17,683 nt of DNA, taken from assembly GCA_030374735.1 (NCBI GenBank), contig JASCIV010000518.1, positions 1-17,683 on the forward strand. Direction: 5' to 3'. Shown here one piece after another: positions 1-8,750 of this stretch. This DNA comes from Gracilaria caudata (Eukaryota; Rhodophyta; Florideophyceae; Gracilariales; Gracilariaceae). Within the stretch, counting starts at the first letter, position 1. Each line of letters starts with the position of its first letter. A program made the position numbers and the translations under genes. The notes under the pieces are model-generated. The model was not told the origin of the DNA and ran no database searches. It saw only the letters and a program-made list of their open reading frames with translations.

Positions 1-243
1 GGATGAGGAGGGAAGGGGGTGGGAACGAAACCATGACATGGCATGCTTTGTTTCGGGGAGTCGTCGATGGGAATTTGGAAACGCCTCGGTTCTTGGATCA
101 TAGCGTGCGCTGCAGAAGATGATGATCAGATGTAATAGCCGCGCGCGCAAAGTGGGGCGGACGGGGGACTTTACGGTGGCCCTGTCTCTGTTGCACATCA
201 TGCCCGTCAAGCTCAGGGTGCGTTTGTAGAACTGTTCGAGAAA
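1..243. other. 3' flank of argininosuccinate lyase, no gene seen
   Basis: This is the sequence downstream of the lyase stop codon. Two short frames are open from the left edge on the plus strand, ending near 105 and 122, but neither resembles a known protein. They could be the tail of a gene lying outside the window. No clear polyadenylation hexamer for the lyase is visible here. Confidence 0.4.
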
Positions 244-1620
244 CTATTGTTTCAGTAAATGAGCCCACTTCGTCTCGAGTTGGTGCCTAGCTTGATTGGG
301 TGCCGTGCCGCCTGCAATGTCCCGTTGCGCTACGCTCTTTTCCGGTTTCCAAAGTTGCAAGCACTCCTCGTTGGCCTCTGGAATTTTGCTTTTCATCTGC
401 TCAAGAGTCAGTTGGTCAAGTGGCACGCCAATCTTTATGCTGTATCCGACTAACTCGCCAACTCGTTCATGGGAGTCCCGGAACGGCATGCCTTGCTTGA
501 CGAGCCACTCCGCCAAATCGGTTGCCATAAGCGCCGGGTCGCATGCGGCTTCGTACATGCGTTCCTTGTTGACCTTCATTGACTTGATCATGGGCGCGTA
601 GACGGAGAGCACAAGCTTGACCGTATCGACCGTGTCGAACACAGGCTCCTTGTCTTCCTGCATGTCTCGGTTGTACGCTAGTGGAATGCCTTTCATGATA
701 GTCAACAACGTGGTGAGATTGCCGTACACGCGAGCGGTCTTTCCTCTCGTGAGTTCGCACATGTCCGGGTTCTTCTTCTGCGGCATGAGGGAACTTCCGG
801 TGCAAAATCCATCGCCCAAATCGACCCAACCCGCCTCCTGACTCATCCAGAATATGATATCCTCACTCATTCGGGACAAGTGCATCATGATCATGCTGCA
901 CACCGAGACAAGCTCAATGACAAAATCGCGATCGCTGACAGCGTCAAGTGAGTTGTCACACAAACCATCAAAGCCCAGTTCTTGAGCCACCCACTTCCTA
1001 TCCAACGGCAAGGTAGAACCAGCTAACGCACTAGACCCCAACGGAAGATAATTCATTCGTTTCCGCCAATCATCAAGTCTGAGAACATCGCGCTGAAACA
1101 TTTCCGTGTATGCCAAAAGATAGTGTGCCAACACAATAGGTTGCGCATGCTGCAGATGAGTGAAACCAGGCATAACTGTATCCGTATGTTGATTCGCCAA
1201 CTCAACCAAAGCGCGCTGAACATTGACGACACACGTACGAATCACTTCGACTTCATCGCGTAAATACAAGCGAATATCAGTTGCAACCTGATCGTTACGA
1301 GAGCGACCGGCATGTAATCGAGCTCCAGATTCGCCTATACGGTCGGTGAGACGTTTTTCAATGTTCATGTGCACGTCTTCCAGTGCTTCTGACCATTTGA
1401 AGTTGCCTTGTTCAATCTCGGCTGCGATTTGTGCAAGACCTTCTGTGATTTTGAGGGCGTCCGATTCGGGGATGATGTTTTGTCTTGCGAGCATCTGGGC
1501 GTGCGCTTTGGAGCCTTGAATGTCATGCCGGTATAGACGACGATCGTAGGAGATGGATTCGCCCATCTTGGCGACGATCTCTTTTGGCCTGTCATCAAAA
1601 CGACCGCCCCACATCGACAT
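244..1620 (-). CDS. ASL: Argininosuccinate lyase
   Basis: The enzyme splits argininosuccinate into arginine and fumarate, the last step of arginine synthesis. The 458-residue product, counted from the ATG at 1620, matches the usual bacterial and eukaryotic length of about 460. It opens with MSMWGGRF, the family's typical N-terminus. Visible motifs are HAGRSRNDQV (103-112), the catalytic-histidine segment THLQHAQP (154-161) and the fumarase/lyase superfamily signature GSSLMPQKKNPD (275-286) with the active-site serine. The C-terminal RDIAGGTAP segment is also present. The frame stays open for 22 or more codons upstream of this ATG, but that extension contains no ATG, only a TTG at 1686, and is pyrimidine-rich, so I read it as 5' leader. 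No plastid transit peptide is therefore evident, although an upstream exon cannot be excluded. No intron is needed. The gene diverges from Utp14. Confidence 0.96.
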   Translation of the reverse strand: MSMWGGRFDDRPKEIVAKMGESISYDRRLYRHDIQGSKAHAQMLARQNIIPESDALKITEGLAQIAAEIEQGNFKWSEALEDVHMNIEKRLTDRIGESGARLHAGRSRNDQVATDIRLYLRDEVEVIRTCVVNVQRALVELANQHTDTVMPGFTHLQHAQPIVLAHYLLAYTEMFQRDVLRLDDWRKRMNYLPLGSSALAGSTLPLDRKWVAQELGFDGLCDNSLDAVSDRDFVIELVSVCSMIMMHLSRMSEDIIFWMSQEAGWVDLGDGFCTGSSLMPQKKNPDMCELTRGKTARVYGNLTTLLTIMKGIPLAYNRDMQEDKEPVFDTVDTVKLVLSVYAPMIKSMKVNKERMYEAACDPALMATDLAEWLVKQGMPFRDSHERVGELVGYSIKIGVPLDQLTLEQMKSKIPEANEECLQLWKPEKSVAQRDIAGGTAPNQARHQLETKWAHLLKQ

Positions 1621-1795
1621 TTTGCAAGGTTGGGAGGAACGCAAGGGGAGAAAACGACGGAGAGAAGAGGTAGGGTGAGCGTTCAAGACGCCCGGTTAAG
1701 ATACGCGTACGACGACGGAGGAGGGCTGTGGACGACGGTGGATCATATGACGAATAATCTCCGTTGAATTGAACACGAGGCGTGGCTGCCATATG

Positions 1796-1834
1796 ATTGG
1801 GGGCCACGTGGAGGTTGGCTCTTTGGAAGCCAAT
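1796..1834. promoter_or_regulatory. G-box flanked by inverted CCAAT boxes
   Basis: A perfect CCACGTGG palindrome (1804-1811), the G-box type bound by bZIP or bHLH factors, lies between ATTGG (1796-1800) and CCAAT (1830-1834), which face each other. The segment also contains a small inverted repeat, TTGGCT (1815-1820) with AGCCAA (1828-1833). It sits about 180 bp upstream of the lyase ATG and about 750 bp upstream of the Utp14 ATG. The motifs are visible in the sequence; function is inferred from position and known factor classes. Confidence 0.35.
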
Positions 1835-2005
1835 CATCGATCAGAGTGGTTTTGATGATTCGACCTGGGGATCTGACGTTCAACTTTCGGCGGCGTCGTC
1901 ACGGACGCGAGACGCCGACGTTAAGGCGAGATCCTCTCTGCAAGTGGCGCTAGATAACGTCGCCCGACTCCGCCATCGCTCGAGAATTTGTTAACGGCTC
2001 GTGCC

Positions 2006-2035
2006 AAACAAAACAAACAAACAAACAAGCAAAAA
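2006..2035. repeat. AAAC-type microsatellite
   Basis: About 30 bp of imperfect CAAA/AAAC tandem units lie in the ASL-Utp14 intergenic region. It is a simple repeat with no evident function. Confidence 0.8.
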
Positions 2036-2580
2036 CGATGGACGGCGTACGCATTTTAAACAACGGTGTCGCGCGTTGAACGTCGCCTTCATCGCAAGAC
2101 AGAAATGCAAGACAACAACCCGCAGAAAACAGCGCGGACGTTAAGTTTTCGGTGCTGAGGCGGACGGCCAAGTGTGTGCTTGTCGCGCCGTTTTGCTATG
2201 CGGGGACATGACGAAAAGCATGCGGTGATATCGGTTTGCAGTGCTTCCGGTCTACATTCGTTTCGAAGTCGAGCCTCTCGAAGGAGCATCACCGCCGAGT
2301 AATTAATTTAAAATTATTATTTTTAGTTTTTACCAACTTGTCAACCGCCGACGTTAGGCTTTTCCGCTGATCCACCGTACCAAGCACTTTGCCAGTACGA
2401 CGGTACCACCTTCGTCATATATCCGTCCGCAGCTCCTTCTTCTGAACATCAGCCCAGTGCAGTCCAGCCTCGTCAGCACCCTCTCAGTCTCACCCATCCC
2501 ATTCCATCCATCCTCACCGCCAGTTTCCCTCAAACGAAACCGCTCAAACCCATCTCAACCACCCCCGCGTTCTCGCAGTC

Positions 2581-5355
2581 ATGAGCGCCTCCGAGAGCGA
2601 CGACGACGCGCCCCATTCCCCCCATCCCGCAGTCTCCTCGGACGAAGAAATCGATTCCGACCTCGCCTCACTGTCCTCCATGGATGTCCCACGTCCCAAC
2701 CACGCCACAACCCATCAACACTCCGTTTCCGACGACGAACAAAACGAGCTCGACGACGCAGACGACGGCGAAGCAATTCTGCTCTCTGACATGCTTTCTT
2801 CCGCCCCTGTCGTCGACAAACAAACTGTGACGCAAACCGCAAAGAAGCTCATTGCGCCGCTACACGAGCACGATGATTCTGAAGAGCTGCCCGACGATAT
2901 TCTCGACGCTGATGACGAACAGTCTGACGCCGACGAAGAACAACTTGCGGAGGTTGCGTTTGCCGCTACCAACCGTCGTGATCTGGACAAGCGTCGTTTG
3001 CGAGAAGCGCGAACCGTAGCGCCTGTGGTGGGAGAGCAGGCCATTCATTCCGCGCCAGGCTCTCATGACATTTCGCAGAAGGACATGATGCAACGCATGC
3101 TCAGTGCGTTGAGCAAAGCGGGCGATGGTGATAAGGGCTTGGCCATTACACAACTTGAGAAGAAAGTTGCTCGTTTGCATCGCGATGGTAAGAAACAACT
3201 GTCGGTACCGTTACCGCAGCCGGTTCAGGGACGAATCGAAAGATCTGTCGCGTATGAGAAGGCGAAGGACACGCTTTCGGAGAAATGGGCGGAGGTGGTT
3301 CATAAGAATCGAAAGGCAGAGCGACTTGTGTTCCCTCTGAATGGGTCCACGGCGCCGATTGGAAGGAATAGTAGTGATATGGCTGGTAACTTTCAACCGA
3401 TCAATGAGTATGAGCAAGAGATTCAGAAGTTGCTGGTCGATGCGGGTGTGGCGAGTGAGAAACAGGTGGCGAATGGCGAGGAGAAGGCCATTGATGATCT
3501 TGGCGTCTCGGAGGTTTCTAGGGAGGAACTGTTGGAACGAAGACGTCAACTGGCGAAGATGCGTTCGCTTATGTTTCACTATGAACGTAAAATGAAGCGC
3601 ATCAAGAAGATCAAGAGCAAGAAATATCGCCGTCTGATGAAGAAGGAACGTGAGAAGGTTGCTGAACTTGTTGGAAGTGAGGATGAAGAGGAAGCTCTCA
3701 TGAAAGCGGAGCGAAGACGTGCGGAGGAACGCGCGACGCTAAGACATAAGAACACGTCCAAATGGGTGCGAAGAAAACTTTCGCGAGCTGAGACAAAGCA
3801 TGAGGGGGATACAAAGGCGGCGATTGAAGAGCAGCTACGCATGCATCAGGAGTTGATGAAGAAACAAGGCGTTGCTGTGGATAGTGACGACTCTGATGCG
3901 CAAGATAGCGCGGAGGAGGACAGTGAGACGGAAGAGCAGTTGCAAGAGAAACTGAAGGGCATCGAAAGTGAATTGGTTGAGCATAATGCGAACGGGAAGA
4001 AACCTAAGGGACTGATGGGTATGCGGTTTATGCAGGCTGCACAGGAACGACAAAGGAAGGAAGCACTTGAGCTGCTGAGGGAGATGAAGGAGGGCGAAGA
4101 GTCGGATGAGGATGGAGAGGGTAGGGTGGTGTTTAAGGGAAGGCGGTACTTCAATATGGAAGGTGGGAAGGCGGACAAGGCGGACATCGTGCAGCAGGAA
4201 GAGCGAGAAGCGCCGGGACTGATGGAAGGAGATGGTGATGATGTCGATGTTGAAGGGATATCGGAGAGGCTGAGGAAAGCATATGAAGACAGTGCGGGTG
4301 GTGTAGGGGCTGAGAAGGAGAAGGTGAGGGACAAGAGGGACAAGAAGAAGGACGAGCGGCGAGCGGGGGCGGAGGGTCGAATTTGCGTGGATGTGCCTTC
4401 TATACGGGTTGCGAATCGGACGGAGGAGGGTGTGGAGACGGAGAGTAATCCGTGGCTAACTGGCGGAACCACGTCGAAGAAATCGAAGCGAAAACGAAAG
4501 ACAGATCCAGACGTGACAGTGGCAGATACGCAAGCGACGGGCAAGGTGGATGTGGGGTCGGAGAGCAACCCGGGGATAACTGGCGGCACCACGTCGAAGA
4601 AATCGACGCGAAAACGAAAGGGAGAGGCAGAAGTGAGAGTCGCAAATACGCAAACAACGGGCGAGAAGGGTGTAGAGACGGAGGGAAACCCGTGGTTAAA
4701 TGGGGGCACCACGTCGAAGAAAGCGAAGCGAAAACGGAAGAGAGAGTCAGAAGTGAGCGTGGCAAATACACAAGCGACGGTCGAGGAGGAGACAGACACG
4801 GTGGCGCGCATGCGACAGGTGGCAGAGGCGTTTGCAGACGCGGGCGGCGCGGAAGAAGCGGACTTTGCGGAAGCGAAGCGCGAAGAAGTGGGGGCGGAGA
4901 TGCCCGACGCGAGGGAGCTTGAGGCGGAGGTGCTGCCTGGGTGGGGCTCGTGGGGCGGCGCGAATGTGAAGCGACGTAAGACGGAGAGTGCGTTTGCGAG
5001 GGCGGCGAGAGAGCGATTAGCGGAGGCGCGACGACGAGCGGTGGGCGCGCGCAAGGACAGGGGCATGAAGCATGTGATCTTGGAGCAGCGACGGGTGAAG
5101 GGCGCGGCGGCGTTGACGATGGCGAGGGTGCCGTTCCCGTTCGCGGGGAGGGAGGAGTGGGAGATGGAGGTGCGGACGCCGGTTTGCAGGGAGCTTATGG
5201 GCGGCGGACGGTTTTCGAAGGTGGTGAGACCGAGGGTTGGGAAACGGGCGGGGGATGTGATTGAGCCGATGGGAGCGGGCGTTGGGGCGGTGTTGAAGAG
5301 AAGGAGCGAGAGGGCGGGCGAGAGGGACAGGGCGAGGAAGGGGCTGATGAGCTAG
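2581..5355 (+). CDS. UTP14: U3 snoRNP component Utp14 (small-subunit processome protein)
   Basis: Utp14 is a nucleolar protein of the 90S pre-ribosome needed for early 18S rRNA maturation. In yeast it recruits and activates the DEAH helicase Dhr1, which removes U3 snoRNA. The 924-residue product is close to yeast length. Diagnostic segments run in family order: an acidic N-terminus (1-125), KIKSKKYRRLMKKEREK (343-359), the block TLRHKNTSKW (386-395), GLMGMRFMQ (477-485), NPWL motifs (623 and 703), LPGWGSWGG (785-793), and a C-terminal block with KHVILEQRR (830-838), VPFPF (850-854) and RPRVGKRAGDVIEP (883-896). The ATG at 2581 opens the acidic region directly after a pyrimidine-rich leader. 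There are no introns. The C-terminal part is richer in Ala, Glu, Gly and Arg and in G at codon third positions, and it carries a 40-residue repeat. Identity is firm. Confidence 0.95.
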   Translation: MSASESDDDAPHSPHPAVSSDEEIDSDLASLSSMDVPRPNHATTHQHSVSDDEQNELDDADDGEAILLSDMLSSAPVVDKQTVTQTAKKLIAPLHEHDDSEELPDDILDADDEQSDADEEQLAEVAFAATNRRDLDKRRLREARTVAPVVGEQAIHSAPGSHDISQKDMMQRMLSALSKAGDGDKGLAITQLEKKVARLHRDGKKQLSVPLPQPVQGRIERSVAYEKAKDTLSEKWAEVVHKNRKAERLVFPLNGSTAPIGRNSSDMAGNFQPINEYEQEIQKLLVDAGVASEKQVANGEEKAIDDLGVSEVSREELLERRRQLAKMRSLMFHYERKMKRIKKIKSKKYRRLMKKEREKVAELVGSEDEEEALMKAERRRAEERATLRHKNTSKWVRRKLSRAETKHEGDTKAAIEEQLRMHQELMKKQGVAVDSDDSDAQDSAEEDSETEEQLQEKLKGIESELVEHNANGKKPKGLMGMRFMQAAQERQRKEALELLREMKEGEESDEDGEGRVVFKGRRYFNMEGGKADKADIVQQEEREAPGLMEGDGDDVDVEGISERLRKAYEDSAGGVGAEKEKVRDKRDKKKDERRAGAEGRICVDVPSIRVANRTEEGVETESNPWLTGGTTSKKSKRKRKTDPDVTVADTQATGKVDVGSESNPGITGGTTSKKSTRKRKGEAEVRVANTQTTGEKGVETEGNPWLNGGTTSKKAKRKRKRESEVSVANTQATVEEETDTVARMRQVAEAFADAGGAEEADFAEAKREEVGAEMPDARELEAEVLPGWGSWGGANVKRRKTESAFARAARERLAEARRRAVGARKDRGMKHVILEQRRVKGAAALTMARVPFPFAGREEWEMEVRTPVCRELMGGGRFSKVVRPRVGKRAGDVIEPMGAGVGAVLKRRSERAGERDRARKGLMS
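4408..4779 (+). repeat. 120-bp tandem repeat inside Utp14 (NPWL repeat)
   Basis: Three units occur with an exact 120-bp spacing: the segment starting GAGAG/GAGGG recurs at 4441, 4561 and 4681. Each encodes about 40 residues with the plan VANTQ..., (E)(S/G)NP(W/G)(L/I)xGGTTSKK, a basic KRKRK-type stretch, then a short acidic spacer; a fourth partial unit follows. NPWL is present in units 1 and 3 (623-626, 703-706) but is NPGI in unit 2 (663-666). The first unit is three residues shorter before the NPW motif. All units stay in frame. Confidence 0.93.
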
Positions 5356-6060
5356 CGGTTTGGCAGGGAACGTGTGGACGTTTTTGTGGCTGTTGGCGGA
5401 CGGTGGACAACGGGAAGAAGAGCGGGGTGCCTTTCGAGCCGTTGTGTCGGAGAGCGAGTGAGGTAGGGCATAACGCGAGCAAACAAGTTAAATGACGGGT
5501 GTTGTTTGCCGCTGCTTTGCATGCTGCTGCGTGGCGTGTGCGCGCATTGGACGGGGGCTTTCAATGACGAGCGCGAGCGCGAGCGCGGAGCGACGGGTGG
5601 CGGCGCCGAGGAAGAAGGTGCGACGCTCGCGGTATGGACGCGCGCTGCGCGGCGCGGCGAGGTGGTGGTGTGGGGGGGAATGCGGCGAGCGCGCGTGTGG
5701 CGGTCGTGGCGGCGTGGTGAAACGGCGACGAAGAAGAGGCGCGCGGGGAGGCAGTGGGGGCGGCAGTGGGGGCGGCAGTGCGGCGAAGACGATGAGCTGC
5801 ACGGCGACGAGCGGCGACCGCGGCCGCGGCCGCGGCGGCGACGAACGCGAGGTTGGTGACGAAGGCGGTGGTGAGGATGGCGACGGTGGCGACGGTGGCG
5901 ATGCTGGCGATGAAGGGCACAGCGCGTGCAGCTCCAACCGCGATAGAGCTAGCGCGTGCGTGGCACGCGTGGCGCGCAGGTTGTTCTGATCACGTGACGC
6001 GATGCCAGTCCGGCCGCGACGTGTGAAGCGCAAGTGTGCGTTTTACGTGCTTGCCCTTTT
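5356..6060. other. GC-rich simple-repeat stretch, no supported gene
   Basis: This region follows Utp14 and is strongly GC-rich between about 5560 and 5960. Long frames are open on both strands (for example plus 5492-5989 and minus 5488-6033), but their products are low-complexity Arg/Gly- or Pro/Ser/Arg-rich. That is expected when stop codons are scarce in GC-rich DNA. It contains a GCGCGA-type repeat (5571-5588), a 12-bp repeat (5751-5785), a GCGGCC run (5815-5838) and a degenerate 9-bp repeat (5877-5910). A GC-rich control region is possible, but nothing here proves it. Confidence 0.5.
5751..5785. repeat. 12-bp tandem repeat, about 3 copies
   Basis: The unit GCAGTGGGGGCG occurs at 5751-5762 and 5763-5774, followed by a degenerate third copy at 5775-5785, within the GC-rich stretch after Utp14. 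Confidence 0.85.
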
Positions 6061-6812
6061 TCCCTCTCTATTCCGCGGACACATTATTACGCTTGTATTT
6101 GCAAGGCGAGCTCTCTCTCGAGAAGGACATAGTGCTGCACGCGGCGTGCTTGGTGCGGATGGAAGAAGAATGTGGCCGCGTGGGGGATGGGGGACGTGTT
6201 TGTGGGCGCTTTGTAAGGTTGGTCAAAAGGTTTACGAAGGTACGAAGGTATTGTACACGTAGCGGCTGACGACACTTTCGTGCCAAACAGCGTAGGTGAA
6301 GAGTGAAAGGTACCTTTGGTAACCGTAAGTACAGAATAAGCTTATAGCGTACTTCCAGCGTTCCTTCCATTCTCCAAATTCGAGCACCACGCGCCAATCC
6401 CATTGCACCCTGTGCGTCCAGCCTTTTCTACCTCCAGCGAGGTGGAACTGAAACAATATGAAACTTTTGCTTCAACGCAACATCTTCAACGTTGCGCAAT
6501 GTTTTCTTTTCGTTCGCTATTTCTGTGGGAACTCCACGTTTGGCTACACTCACGTAGACTCGTTTCGCGTACATCAAACTCAACAAAACCCCAACAATCT
6601 GAAGAACCACTGATTGTTACAACGCATCACTTTCTTCCCCACAAACACATCACTCATGCAAAATACATGAATCACATCTTCTCAACCCCCAATGATCGAA
6701 CGTTTTGTGCACATTGCCCCTAAAATTTCGTATAGAACTACTAAGATTAAGAACTGCTGATGAAGGGTGGGGGGAGAAAAAGCAATGTGCTAAAAGAACA
6801 TCCAAGCACAAC
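6061..6812. other. Intergenic region, no gene seen
   Basis: GC content falls to ordinary levels here. Short frames exist on both strands, but none has an ATG together with a recognisable domain. The region includes the two-copy 8-bp repeat at 6234-6249 and serves as the downstream flank of the minus-strand coiled-coil gene. No clear polyadenylation hexamer was found. Confidence 0.4.
6234..6249. repeat. Tandem 8-bp unit ACGAAGGT, 2 copies
   Basis: Two perfect copies of ACGAAGGT lie head to tail. The same unit, on the opposite strand and in 3.5 copies, occurs at 12856-12883. Confidence 0.85.
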
Positions 6813-7757
6813 TCAGAGAGAAGATTCGGAGGAAGACGGAGATGAAGAACTAGAAGACGCAGAACCTTGCGACCGTTCTGCTTTCATAATCAGCGCAATA
6901 TCAATGTCCAGCTGCGGGTGCCTGGCCAAGAACGAGTTCAGTTCCTTGTATACAGCGTCGAGCTCCTGCTGCGCAACTCTGATTTTCTCAAAGCAGTGAA
7001 AAAGCTGAGCTTGGTGCTCCTTTTCCTTTTCATGCGCGTACTCGTTGAAAGCATCCAACTCAGATTGCTGTTGCAAAACCTTCATGTGCAGCGCTGCATT
7101 CTCTTCCTTGAGATACTGAACTTCACGCTCTTGTTTCTCATTCGTAAGCGCAACGTATTTGTTAAGATGCGCTATCGTGCCGATGTGAGTGTCGATTTCA
7201 TCACTCTTTCGCGCCGCCAGAATTTTGAGGTTCTGGTTCTCAACCTCCAGTGCGTCGATTTCTTCCACCAAAGAGCCATTTTCCGTTCTCAAGTTTGAGA
7301 GTTGCTCTCCATTTCGCTGTTCATTTTGTTCTGCTTCCCCCACAGTTTTTTGAAGCTCATTAACTTCTTCTTTTGCATCCTCTAAGCGCTTCAGCGCTTC
7401 CCGTCTCTCAAGATCGCTTTTCTCAAGTAGCGCTACAGCTGTGTCTCGTTCGGTAGCAGCTTGTTCTCGCTCTGAGATGACCACATCCCGCTCTTCCACT
7501 GCGATTTCATAATTTCTCCTAAGAACCCCGTAACGTCTCTGAGATTGCTCCAGAGCGGACGTTATACTTATTTGGGTACTTTCCAAATCTGTTTTCATGT
7601 CTTGAAGAGAACAGATTTTGTCATTCTTCTGGGCAATAATATGTTCGCCTTTGATGGTGAGCTCCTCAACCTTCCTATTGTAATAGACACAAGCCGCCGA
7701 AACCCCAAGAACTGCTGTCACCGATGGAATCAGGAAGGACGATAAGCCGTTCTTCAT
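6813..7757 (-). CDS. Unidentified membrane-anchored coiled-coil protein (copy 1)
   Basis: I do not recognise this family. The 314-residue product, from the ATG at 7757, has a hydrophobic segment at about 4-26, then a long highly charged heptad-like region (about 28-280) rich in Glu, Lys, Gln and Leu. A short block LDIDIALIMKAERSQ (283-297) and a Ser-rich tail (298-313) follow. An N-terminal anchor followed by a rod suggests a membrane-tethered scaffold or tether, which is inference. The frame is open upstream to about 7988 but that part has no ATG, only a GTG at 7961; a short upstream exon could exist. The diverged paralogue at 8751-9678 shares the anchor, RYGV (76-79), NLKIL...DEIDTH...HLNKYVA (176-203) and the C-terminal block. 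Conservation across so much divergence argues that the frame is a real gene. Confidence 0.72.
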   Translation of the reverse strand: MKNGLSSFLIPSVTAVLGVSAACVYYNRKVEELTIKGEHIIAQKNDKICSLQDMKTDLESTQISITSALEQSQRRYGVLRRNYEIAVEERDVVISEREQAATERDTAVALLEKSDLERREALKRLEDAKEEVNELQKTVGEAEQNEQRNGEQLSNLRTENGSLVEEIDALEVENQNLKILAARKSDEIDTHIGTIAHLNKYVALTNEKQEREVQYLKEENAALHMKVLQQQSELDAFNEYAHEKEKEHQAQLFHCFEKIRVAQQELDAVYKELNSFLARHPQLDIDIALIMKAERSQGSASSSSSSPSSSESSL

Positions 7758-8128
7758 GCTGTCTGAAAATAGATATATAGCGTCCAATTCTGATGCAGCG
7801 AGATGGTCCGTTGATAAGATAATGTTCGTTAAAGAACCTAAGAAGGAATAACAAAGAAACTTTGACTGCGCAAGTAGAACACAACCACGCGGCAAGAAGT
7901 CAGAGTACCACCAGAGGTAGGCTTTTATATGTTCCAAATCAATCTCTTCCTTCTTATACACGTAAGAACTGACAAAATTGCATGCTCCCTAGTTATTGGC
8001 TCCATGATTTCGCCCATGCATTGTGCGTGGAAAAAAATCCTTACGCATTCAAAACAAATTATTTTGTTTGGGTGAAGCGAGCGTGAGATAGTCCTAACTC
8101 ACCCAACGTGGTGTTCATTACATGTTCA

Positions 8129-8341
8129 TCAGTCTGAAGGGATAAAATTTGCGGTACAAACGCAACGAAAATCCTGCATTGTGGGGTACATGTTCGTTAC
8201 TGTGTTCCATAATAGCAAAAACAGTGGAATCAGTTTTGAAGCTCTGTAACGGCGCGGTAAAGTTTTTTTACACAAAAGTTCTGCAAGCGCACCAGAAAAG
8301 CAATCCGTGATGATATGGTACTGCACAGTTAAATTACCCAT
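8129..8341 (-). CDS. Small ORF of unknown status
   Basis: A 70-codon frame has a true ATG at 8341 and lies between the two coiled-coil paralogues. Its product has a mildly hydrophobic middle but no recognisable motif and no visible homologue in the window. It could be chance or a 5' exon. Confidence 0.15.
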   Translation of the reverse strand: MGNLTVQYHIITDCFSGALAELLCKKTLPRRYRASKLIPLFLLLWNTVTNMYPTMQDFRCVCTANFIPSD

Positions 8342-8400
8342 GGCATATCTATTTCTTTTTTTCCTCCATGAGAAATAATGAGAGTATTCTGCGTGTTTCT

Positions 8401-8486
8401 CCGTTTCCTCGAATTAGGCGTAAAATTTCTAGATTTAAAAAAGTCCCTTTGCCTAATTCGAGGAAGCGGCGTTTCTCGAAATAGGC
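8401..8486. repeat. Inverted repeat with a third, direct partial arm
   Basis: The left arm (8401-8419) and right arm (8451-8469) are complementary over 19 bp with one G/A difference, a G-U wobble if transcribed. They share the core CCTCGAATTAGGC and its complement and are separated by 31 AT-rich bases. A third copy of the left-arm sequence, with small changes, follows directly at 8470-8486. This could be a hairpin, a remnant of a small inverted-repeat element, or a protein-binding array. Confidence 0.8.
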
Positions 8487-8549
8487 ATAGGAAATCCTAA
8501 CATCCATAATCCGCTTTTTGTTTCAATAAACGCAGGTTAATCTCAGCTT

Positions 8550-8575
8550 CCAACTTCTGTCCCCAACTTCTGTCC
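8550..8575. repeat. 13-bp tandem duplication
   Basis: CCAACTTCTGTCC is present twice with no spacer (8550-8562, 8563-8575). It is followed by a near-palindrome CCCCTAAATTTGGGG. It lies beyond the stop codon of coiled-coil copy 2. Confidence 0.85.
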
Positions 8576-8750
8576 CCTAAATTTGGGGGCGTTATGCTAT
8601 CAGAATAAGTGCAATGTCAATTTCCTACCGTGAATCCCCCGTTAGGAATATTCTCAACTTCTATGTCTGCCTAACTACCGTGGATAAAAGCTCACTAAGT
8701 TGAATACCTGCACCAATCGAACCAACTTCACACACAAACCTCAGACGGAT

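Larger units (their letters stand above)
1621..2580. promoter_or_regulatory. Divergent promoter region between ASL and Utp14
   Basis: These 960 bp separate two divergent start codons, so the region must hold both promoters unless an unseen gene lies here. The leader next to each ATG is pyrimidine-rich: the minus strand just upstream of 1620, and the plus strand at about 2430-2580. An AT-rich tract at 2299-2330 is a possible core element for the Utp14 side. Short frames within the region show no family resemblance. The element at 1796-1834 and an AAAC-type simple repeat at 2006-2035 are listed separately. Confidence 0.5.
7758..8750. other. Region between the paralogous coiled-coil genes
   Basis: The part next to copy 1 (7758-7988) keeps the minus frame open without an ATG and may hold its promoter or an unrecognised exon. 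The rest contains a 70-codon minus-strand ORF at 8129-8341, a small hairpin (8052-8069: AAACAAA with TTTGTTT), a larger inverted repeat (8401-8486) and a 13-bp tandem duplication (8550-8575). An AATAAA at 8525-8530 on the plus strand serves no gene I can see. Confidence 0.4.

Noticed and set aside
1621..1686. 22-residue N-terminal extension of argininosuccinate lyase as a transit peptide
   Set aside because: It begins with TTG, not ATG. The stretch is a pyrimidine-rich leader lacking an AG acceptor, and the ATG at 1620 gives the canonical family start and length.
3846..5066. A 406-codon ATG-initiated ORF antisense to Utp14
   Set aside because: It is Ser/Pro/Phe-rich with a repeat that simply mirrors the Utp14 NPWL repeat. 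It arises because the Glu/Lys/Ala-rich sense codons give few antisense stops. No family resemblance.
5488..6033. Long ORFs on both strands in the GC-rich stretch after Utp14
   Set aside because: Several frames on both strands are open at once, with low-complexity products and no domain; the DNA is GC-rich simple repeat.
8052..8069. Hairpin AAACAAA/TTTGTTT as a terminator
   Set aside because: It is short and AT-only, and the nearest gene ends are not positioned to use it; chance is likely.
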